Of a stretch of DNA of 64,000 nucleotides, positions 58,138 to 64,000 are shown in pieces. The position numbers and the translations under genes were made by a program. The notes beneath the pieces were generated by a model, which saw nothing but the letters and a program-made list of their open reading frames with translations, had not been told where the DNA came from and searched no databases. The stretch is from JAJDFU01 sp964641965 (GTDB lineage Bacteria > Bacteroidota > Bacteroidia > Chitinophagales > Saprospiraceae), in assembly GCA_964641965.1 (NCBI GenBank), contig CAZXLD010000001.1, positions 62,001 through 126,000 on the forward strand, in the 5' to 3' direction. Positions within the stretch are counted from its first letter, which is position 1. Each line of letters begins with the position of its first letter.

Positions 58138-59373
58138 CTATCCCTCCTTGACAACAGCTTGTGGAGCCTCTACTCGCAGGTATTCGGCGATCCGTTCGCG
58201 CACCCATAGCGGGCTGATACCGGTTATGCAAGGGCGGGTTGTACAAGTTGTTTTTCGGTGGTTGGTCGCACTCACGCAAGGCGAACAGGGTAGCCCCAGG
58301 TAGAAGGCTTCTGCATTGCCCAGAGGCCCGTATAAATTGGGGGTCTCCGGCCCGAACAATACAAACACCTTCAATGGGGTAACCGAAGAAAAATGGGCTG
58401 GCCCGGAATCATTGGTCAGCATCAGGGTGCTAATGGAATACAAGGGCACCAATTCTTCAAACTGAAACAGGCCCGCTGAATTCACAAACCGAGGGTCATT
58501 GACCTGATCGACCACTTGTTGGACGTATTCTTTTTCAGCAGGGGCACCGGTAGCCACTAAGAGTGCATCTTCAAACTGGTCCAGCAGAAATTGGCTCACA
58601 TCGGCAAAGTATTCCGGCAACCATCGCCGTTGAGGAAGCAGGTCCGAAGCATTTGCATTGATCAGGATTAACCGCTCGTCCGTCCAATTCGGGTAAAGGG
58701 TTTTGATTTTCGCTTTGACTTGCTCTACAGCGGAGTCGGCTATTTCTGCCTGGGCGAGTTGCAATTCTTCTGCTTGTACCGGGTGAGTCGGGTAAGGTTG
58801 GTCGTGCAGCCCTAAAGCGGTATTCACCAAAGCCATGAAGTTGACAGCTATGTGCACATGGGCATTGTAGCGAACCGGAAAGTTCACGATCCGGCCTCGA
58901 TAATTACCTTCATCGTGCAGGGTGCCGAACCCGATTCTCGAACTTGCCATACTCATTCCACTGAGCAAGGCGGTAAATCGAGAGAACAATTCCAGGTCGA
59001 TCACACAGGTAATCTTTTTTTGGCGGCACCAGGCAATAAAACGGAGGGTATCCCAGGCCAGCAATAATAAATTGGTGGCCCGAAGGGTGAAGATATTTTC
59101 CCTTGGAATGGTATCGAGCAAGTAAAGACTTTTCACATTCCGCTGAAAAATCACAAAGAATAGCTCTGTGTTTTCAGCAGCCCGCAGCTTGCGCATGGCT
59201 GGATCTACCAGGATAGCACTTCCCATTTCAGATAATTCGATGAACAAGGTCCGGCGTTTATCCGGTATGGCCTTCCTTCGGAACAAATCGGTAATCCAAA
59301 GCGGAATGGATAATAAAAATGTGAGGGGCACACCTGCAGTGCGGTCGATCCGCCGCATGGTATCTACCTTCAT
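58138..59373 (-). CDS. Glycosyltransferase family 9 (heptosyltransferase-like)
   Basis: The 411-residue product resembles ADP-heptose:LPS heptosyltransferases. It has the donor-binding C-terminal domain with LTNDSGPAHFSSVTPLKVFVLFGPETPNLYGPLG, and the N-terminal Rossmann half with LFIELSEMGSAILVDPAMRKL. A Cys-rich segment near the end (PCSPCVSATNHRKTTC) resembles the CxPC-x-x-C segments of many GT9 members. The start MKVDTMRRIDRTAGVPLTFLLSIPLWI carries a hydrophobic N-terminus that may associate with the membrane. It is likely part of cell-surface polysaccharide synthesis; donor and acceptor are unknown. Confidence 0.88.
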   Translation of the reverse strand: MKVDTMRRIDRTAGVPLTFLLSIPLWITDLFRRKAIPDKRRTLFIELSEMGSAILVDPAMRKLRAAENTELFFVIFQRNVKSLYLLDTIPRENIFTLRATNLLLLAWDTLRFIAWCRQKKITCVIDLELFSRFTALLSGMSMASSRIGFGTLHDEGNYRGRIVNFPVRYNAHVHIAVNFMALVNTALGLHDQPYPTHPVQAEELQLAQAEIADSAVEQVKAKIKTLYPNWTDERLILINANASDLLPQRRWLPEYFADVSQFLLDQFEDALLVATGAPAEKEYVQQVVDQVNDPRFVNSAGLFQFEELVPLYSISTLMLTNDSGPAHFSSVTPLKVFVLFGPETPNLYGPLGNAEAFYLGLPCSPCVSATNHRKTTCTTRPCITGISPLWVRERIAEYLRVEAPQAVVKEG

Positions 59374-59566
59374 AATGATCGCATTCAGGTAATTAATGAA
59401 CTAACCTCAACTTTTGAACAAGGTCAGGGGCATCCACTAGGGACGCAATTTTTCTATTCATGGGTTGCCTGCTGTATACCCCGCAATAGATCGACGCGGC
59501 AGGGCCAGGGCTTAGATGCTTGGATGGGCTTTTTGTTTATATCCTCTTCCAGGGTTTGCAAGCAGA

Positions 59567-61264
59567 TTATTCTTGATCTTCCAGGCGCAGCAAGTAGAGA
59601 TTGGATAAGGCTTCCTTTCGGGTTTTATGGTTAAAAAACTTGAAGTTTATCTTGGTCACCGGAAAATCCGAGAACCGATTGATTTCCTCCATTTGATAAC
59701 CAGCCGTATCTAATGCAGTTCGCCCCGGTTCATTGGTGAAGAAAAACATACTCCCATTCTTACGCATTGATCCTGCCAAGGTAGGCAAACTGTCCCTTAA
59801 AACAGGTGCATTTATATAAAATTCAAAGTCGCTGGAAGGGTAATCATATAAAGATACGGTTGTTCCTGGCCAATGGGTATTCATAAACGCTGCGGCTTTA
59901 TCCTCCGCCTGATAGTGGAGCAGGTTTGGATAAAAGACTAATGCCAAATAGAAGTACAAGACCAGATAGCCCAACGCAGATCGGACTAAAATCTGCTCCT
60001 GCTGGGTGAAAAAGGAAGCATACGGGACAAGCCAGCCTCCCAATACCATTAACCCTGCTAGAAGCCAAAATGCGATAGGGGTTTGCTCTGGTGCAAAAAT
60101 AAGATGAACCCCAACTATGGCGATGACCCCGAGAGCCAACAAACTATACTGGATAGCCCGCATCCATCGGACTCCCCGAGGAGATTGTACTTGTGCTACG
60201 TAAGCTGCGGTAAGGATCGCAAAGAATGGGAACAGGATCGTGAGGTAATGGGATAATTGAAAGCTGGAAGAAGCAAAAAGAAAGAAGGTAAGCAGGGCTC
60301 CCGAAAGCGTGAAGAACTCCTGTTGGTATTGAATCCTTGGAATGTTTTTCCGGAAACGTTTGATTATACCTGCATACCATAAGACAGACCAGGGTAGAAA
60401 GGCCCAGAGAACGGTATGAAAAAAGAACAAAAAATCTCCCTGTCCCTTGATGGGCCCCGTATTGGCAAATCTACCCCACTGGCTATCCCAAAGAAAAAAA
60501 CGAATTCCAGACACCCCGGTGGTATCAAACACCACCTTATCGGGCTCGGCATCAAACTGAATGTATAGCGCATACAATTCAGGGGTAATGAAGACCAGCA
60601 CCAGAAAAATCCCCAGGTACCATTTGGGATTGAGCAGCTCCTTCCATTGACGTTTGAGCAGGATTTCACCCAAAATGGTAGAGCCGATGGTAATCCAGAC
60701 GAAAATGCCTTTGGTCATGGCAGCTGCGGCTGCAAAAAGGGCTCCGGCCAGTAAATGAATGATCCAGTAAGAACTTCCCTTTTTCACCTTTACCAAATGA
60801 TATACGGACGCTATAATTAATCCGGCCAGGTAGATTTCTGCTCGCAGGTCAATGAAGCCGATCAAGGTGTGCAAGGCGGTGCAAAAAAGAAAGGCTGCAT
60901 ACAAGCCTATCTTGGGATTGTACAGCTCCTTACCGAGCAAATAGGTATACCCAATCCCGAGTAGTGTGAAAAGGAAGCCCGGTAACCGATATCCCAGTTC
61001 GTTGATCCCCATAATTTGATAGCCTAGGGCTGTCATCCAGAATTGGAAGTGGGGTTTATCCAACCAATCGGTTCCGCCTTTGTATAAGCGCCAGTATTCC
61101 TGTTCGGTAACCATGGTTTTGGAAATAACGGCATATACGGCACTGTCCGGGGCGATCAGGGTGATTCCTAAGGAAAGCAGAAAGGGGAGCAAGGCCGCAA
61201 CAAATAGGCCCGCCCAAACCATTCGTTCTACAAGCTGAGATGATATGAGGTTTTTTTTATTCAT
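59567..61264 (-). CDS. Glycosyltransferase family 39 (ArnT/PMT-like membrane protein), second of two
   Basis: The 565-residue polytopic protein has the GT-C fold of family 39: the first loop with the catalytic acidic residue in LIAPDSAVYAVISKTMV, DWLDKPHFQFWMTALGY, then ~11 hydrophobic helices and a C-terminal soluble part. Family members transfer sugars from polyprenyl-phosphate carriers to lipid A or proteins. A real Shine-Dalgarno, AAGGAG, lies 6 bases before the ATG at 61264, so this start is preferred over a TTG at 61297. It follows the first GT39 gene by 36 bp. Confidence 0.88.
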   Translation of the reverse strand: MNKKNLISSQLVERMVWAGLFVAALLPFLLSLGITLIAPDSAVYAVISKTMVTEQEYWRLYKGGTDWLDKPHFQFWMTALGYQIMGINELGYRLPGFLFTLLGIGYTYLLGKELYNPKIGLYAAFLFCTALHTLIGFIDLRAEIYLAGLIIASVYHLVKVKKGSSYWIIHLLAGALFAAAAAMTKGIFVWITIGSTILGEILLKRQWKELLNPKWYLGIFLVLVFITPELYALYIQFDAEPDKVVFDTTGVSGIRFFLWDSQWGRFANTGPIKGQGDFLFFFHTVLWAFLPWSVLWYAGIIKRFRKNIPRIQYQQEFFTLSGALLTFFLFASSSFQLSHYLTILFPFFAILTAAYVAQVQSPRGVRWMRAIQYSLLALGVIAIVGVHLIFAPEQTPIAFWLLAGLMVLGGWLVPYASFFTQQEQILVRSALGYLVLYFYLALVFYPNLLHYQAEDKAAAFMNTHWPGTTVSLYDYPSSDFEFYINAPVLRDSLPTLAGSMRKNGSMFFFTNEPGRTALDTAGYQMEEINRFSDFPVTKINFKFFNHKTRKEALSNLYLLRLEDQE

Positions 61265-61300
61265 GTGAGCTCCTTCTGAATAATCCAGTGAAGGCAAGCG

Positions 61301-63067
61301 CTATTGGTTGTCGGGTTGAATCGAGATTTCGATCGTAGCTCGGGGCATAGGTGGAGGCAGTTCCCCGGTTTGTAAACTGAGTCCCAATTGCCCTTCTCCG
61401 GTCCAGGATCTGGCAATAGGAATTTGTAACTGTTTTTTGAATGTGCTTTTAGCTGGAATCAGATTGAGATCTAACGATACTGTTTGACTGGAATCTGCCC
61501 AGAGCCCCGTGTCATAAGAATAAAAAGAGGCTACCAACTGAACGGGTAGATTGGATCGATCCATTGGAATGGCAAAGGCATAAGGGTTTTTTATTTCTGT
61601 TTCTAATTCAATGCGCTTTCCTCCTGGGATTGGGTCCGGTGTGGGGACCATGGTAAAGGTCGCGCCTTGTGTCATGATCATTCGGTCGATTCGTAGTCCT
61701 TGTGCTGCTCTGCTAGAAATGTTCAGGGTTTCACAAGAGGGGCAATCCCAGGTAGTGCTATCTGGCCCTACTACATAAACAGCTTGATCGTGGTAAGCTG
61801 TTTCCCAGTCCCAAAGATCATATTGATTTCGCCGGACAGAGGTAGTGGTGACATAGCAAATGGCTGTGGTATCGGTATAAAAATAATACCGTGCGGGATC
61901 CCTGAAATGGTTGATGTACAATAGGGGAAGGCCATCGGCTTTTTGTTGTAACGGTTGTATCCAACCACTCAAATGCATGAACGGAATACTACGAGTCAGC
62001 GGTAGGTCGAGCATCAAAAGGCGAATAATCAATAATAACCCCAGCCCTATTCCGGCGGCCCATTGAATAGAGCGTTGCATACGCGGTTTATCTTGCACGT
62101 ATCCAAACAACAAAAGCGATAGTGGAAATGCGATAAGTGCAGTCCATTGAGGTTCAATGTGCCCCCTCAGGGTGAAGGGGAGAAAAAAGAGCCAGAACCC
62201 ATAAATCAAAAACCGATAGGTACGATCCAATTGTCGCTGAACGGGATGATCTGGTGCAGGCTTTTTAATCAGAGCGATCACCATAAAGGGAAAAACGAAG
62301 GGGTTGAAAATGACCAATTGATTGATCAGGTAAGTGATCGGGTCTTTCAGCTCGAAAGCTTCGCTCCGGCTAATAAGGTGATATTTGATCGATGGGAAAC
62401 CATACTCGATTTGCCAGAGAAGATGTGGTAAAAAAGCCAGTACACCAATACCGGTCGCCAGGTAAAACTTGGGGTCGCGTATCAATCTGAGATTCGATAG
62501 GAAAACGAAACCTATAACGAGAATACCGTGGTATTTGCTGTACAACAAGGCCGCTGCACACAAGCCTAAGCCTATCGCATAAAGGGCAGACGCTTCCTCC
62601 AAGTACCTTTTGTACAACCACAAGAACAGTATGGTGAAAAACATGAGGGGCGGATCGGGTGTGGTAATAAACCCATAAACATGTAGGAAAGGAAGGGCAA
62701 GCAGGATTGCAAAGAAAGTAACCAGTTTTCCTTGCTGTCTGGGACTACCCGCTAACAACCAAAGGAGAAAAAGGCTTCCGGTAGACAGCAATACGGTCAT
62801 CAAACGCACGCCAAGCTCATCGTCCAAGAGGAGGTCACTCAAAAAGATAAGCAATGCTACGGCAGGAGGATGGTCAAAGTAGCCCCAGTCGAGCTGAAGC
62901 GCATATAACCAGTAGTAGGGTTCATCTTCCTCCAGCTGGGTCAAGGCTGCCTGCATCAGATTAAGCAGTAACCAACCAGCTAATACCCACAACAATAGGG
63001 AGGGCCATCTGGATTTAACCGATCGATCAGATTCGGGATCAGGAAGGGTAGCGCCTGTACCAGGCAT
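61301..63067 (-). CDS. Glycosyltransferase family 39 (ArnT/PMT-like membrane protein), first of two
   Basis: The 588-residue polytopic protein has the family 39 catalytic motif in LTQLEEDEPYYWLYALQLDWGYFDHPPAVALLI, the DEPYYW and FDHPP signatures of this group, followed by about ten hydrophobic helices and a C-terminal beta-rich soluble domain (~430-588). The two GT39 proteins are not close copies of each other. They are probably inner-membrane glycosyltransferases that use a lipid-linked sugar. A -7 element (TAGTTTTG) lies 23 bp upstream of the start, making this the head of the GT39 operon. Confidence 0.9.
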   Translation of the reverse strand: MPGTGATLPDPESDRSVKSRWPSLLLWVLAGWLLLNLMQAALTQLEEDEPYYWLYALQLDWGYFDHPPAVALLIFLSDLLLDDELGVRLMTVLLSTGSLFLLWLLAGSPRQQGKLVTFFAILLALPFLHVYGFITTPDPPLMFFTILFLWLYKRYLEEASALYAIGLGLCAAALLYSKYHGILVIGFVFLSNLRLIRDPKFYLATGIGVLAFLPHLLWQIEYGFPSIKYHLISRSEAFELKDPITYLINQLVIFNPFVFPFMVIALIKKPAPDHPVQRQLDRTYRFLIYGFWLFFLPFTLRGHIEPQWTALIAFPLSLLLFGYVQDKPRMQRSIQWAAGIGLGLLLIIRLLMLDLPLTRSIPFMHLSGWIQPLQQKADGLPLLYINHFRDPARYYFYTDTTAICYVTTTSVRRNQYDLWDWETAYHDQAVYVVGPDSTTWDCPSCETLNISSRAAQGLRIDRMIMTQGATFTMVPTPDPIPGGKRIELETEIKNPYAFAIPMDRSNLPVQLVASFYSYDTGLWADSSQTVSLDLNLIPAKSTFKKQLQIPIARSWTGEGQLGLSLQTGELPPPMPRATIEISIQPDNQ

Positions 63068-63089
63068 GATGATTTATTTTTTAGCGGAG

Positions 63090-63097
63090 CAAAACTA
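63090..63097 (-). promoter_or_regulatory. Putative -7 element (TAGTTTTG) of the GT39 operon
   Basis: On the reverse strand TTAGTTTTGC matches TAnnTTTG exactly. Transcription would start near 63083, leaving a leader of about 16 nt before the ATG at 63067. A TTG at the proper distance is absent. Confidence 0.5.
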
Positions 63098-63274
63098 AGG
63101 GTTTCTATACGAAGGCGAATGTAGAAATCAGAATTATACGCAGGGTTCTTCCAGCGGTATTTACAATGGAGAACCTTACCCAAACTACAGGTATTGTATC
63201 ATCCCTTTCGTACCTGAAAAATGATATTTTATGAGCGCTTAATTTATCCGTTTAAACATATACCCATATTCATC

Positions 63275-64000
63275 ATGCCAAAAATTGCTATCAATGGGAT
63301 GGGCCGGATTGGCCGAGCTGCCCTTAAAGTTATCATGGATACCCCCGAACTAGAGTTGGTAGGGGTAAACGACATTGCGCCCAAAGACAATATTGCCTAC
63401 CTGCTTCAGTACGACACCGTTTACGGTATTTACGAGCATCCGGTGAAAGTAGAAGGGGATAAGCTGCATATTGGCGAGCATGTTATCCATTTTTCCAACG
63501 AGAAAGATCCTACCCAGCTGCCCTGGGGCCAACTGGGAGCAGAATACGTGATCGAGAGTACGGGCGTATTCACCAAGCAGGAAGATGCGGAAAAGCACAT
63601 TCAGGCAGGTGCCAAGACTGTTCTGATCTCCGGACCTACCAAGAGTGTAGATACGCCTACGGTAGTGCATGGCGTGAATACCAAGGATGGCTTTACCAAT
63701 GTCTTCTCGTGTGCCAGTTGTACGACTAACAATATTAGCCCGGTTGTTGAGGTATTAGGACGTGAAATTGGGATTGAAAAGGCCATTATGACCACGGTAC
63801 ATGCCTACACGGCTTCCAACCGGATGGTGGACCTTCCGAGTAAAAAGAACTTTCGCATGGGCCGGGCCGGAGCTGCCAATTTAGTACCAACCAGCACAGG
63901 TGCTGCCATCGCGACCACAAAAGCAATGCCACAGTATGAAGGTCGCTTTGATGGTGTTGCTATTCGGGTGCCTATTCCTGTTGGATCCATCTCAGATATG
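63275..64000 (+). CDS. gap: Glyceraldehyde-3-phosphate dehydrogenase, type I (3' end outside window)
   Basis: The first 242 codons of a GAPDH gene are present, open to the last base. The product oxidises glyceraldehyde-3-phosphate to 1,3-bisphosphoglycerate in glycolysis. The NAD fold opens PKIAINGMGRIGRAALKVIM, with ELVGVNDIA (Asp favouring NAD) and LLQYDTVYGIY; the catalytic Cys lies in FSCASCTTNNISP and the His in MTTVHAYTASN. The phosphate-binding VPTSTGAAIATTKAMP is normal. The TASNRMVDLPSKKNFRMGR stretch differs from enterobacterial GapA and is seen in a distinct clade. It is divergent from the GT39 operon. Confidence 0.95.
   Translation, partial: MPKIAINGMGRIGRAALKVIMDTPELELVGVNDIAPKDNIAYLLQYDTVYGIYEHPVKVEGDKLHIGEHVIHFSNEKDPTQLPWGQLGAEYVIESTGVFTKQEDAEKHIQAGAKTVLISGPTKSVDTPTVVHGVNTKDGFTNVFSCASCTTNNISPVVEVLGREIGIEKAIMTTVHAYTASNRMVDLPSKKNFRMGRAGAANLVPTSTGAAIATTKAMPQYEGRFDGVAIRVPIPVGSISDM

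Overview
The window looks like a chromosomal segment of a Bacteroidota bacterium, most plausibly class Saprospiria (Saprospiraceae/Lewinellaceae). The case rests on a PorP/SprF protein, a PorE-like OmpA lipoprotein-type gene, a GldB-like lipoprotein, a PorT-family barrel, a hydrolase with a type IX secretion (T9SS) C-terminal sorting domain, GSCFA and DUF2805 proteins, lipoboxes ending in -SC, few Shine-Dalgarno sequences, and several -7 elements of the Bacteroidota form TAnnTTTG. No rRNA, tRNA, CRISPR array, insertion sequence or prophage was recognised. The assignment below phylum is inference.

Layout. 1-8.2 kb: the end of a mannose-1-phosphate guanylyltransferase gene, a rhomboid protease, then the translation genes pheS, hisS and gatA, a LysM lytic transglycosylase, a DUF937 protein, and convergent tatA. 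8.3-18.5 kb: a 2-oxoglutarate/Fe(II) oxygenase, gldB-like and porT-like genes (divergent), nadC, a previously uncalled 52-residue membrane protein, pyrD overlapping metH, and an SRPBCC/GyrI-like protein. 18.6-31.4 kb: an HD-domain protein fused to a Pycsar-type membrane effector domain, DUF2805, ferritin, an Ig-like lipoprotein, OsmC, a DM13 lipoprotein paired with a beta-barrel, a PorE-like/PorP pair, an orphan contractile-injection-type tube protein with a small partner, and a MATE transporter broken by one base in a T7 tract.

31.4-50.4 kb: a secreted GH31 glucosidase, an MBL-fold protein, metG, a gene-free region holding a good candidate small RNA (promoter, two hairpins, terminator), DUF1015, an amidohydrolase, a T9SS-exported hydrolase, GSCFA, an unknown 441-residue protein, paaD-paaG-meaB, a lemA-TPM-TPM operon, and aceK. 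50.6-55.4 kb: a possible conflict-system-like unit made of an NTF2-like protein, a membrane protein with an N-terminal EAD11-type adaptor domain, and a secreted 1020-residue TPR protein. 55.4-56.1 kb: a glyoxalase-like gene bracketed by unusual repeats, a 98-bp run of in-phase heptanucleotides on one side and heptads plus GAA-loop hairpins on the other. 56.1-64 kb: cysE-cysM with a 12-bp inverted repeat upstream, three glycosyltransferases (GT9 and two GT39), and the start of a GAPDH gene.

Most of the window is housekeeping and cell-envelope biology. The items most deserving a second look are the EAD11/TPR unit (51.1-55.4 kb), the heptanucleotide and hairpin repeats around the VOC gene, the orphan tube protein (29.1-29.9 kb), the HD-Pycsar fusion (18.6-19.9 kb), and the candidate sRNA (37.65-37.80 kb). 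All calls come from reading sequence and family knowledge; no database search was run.
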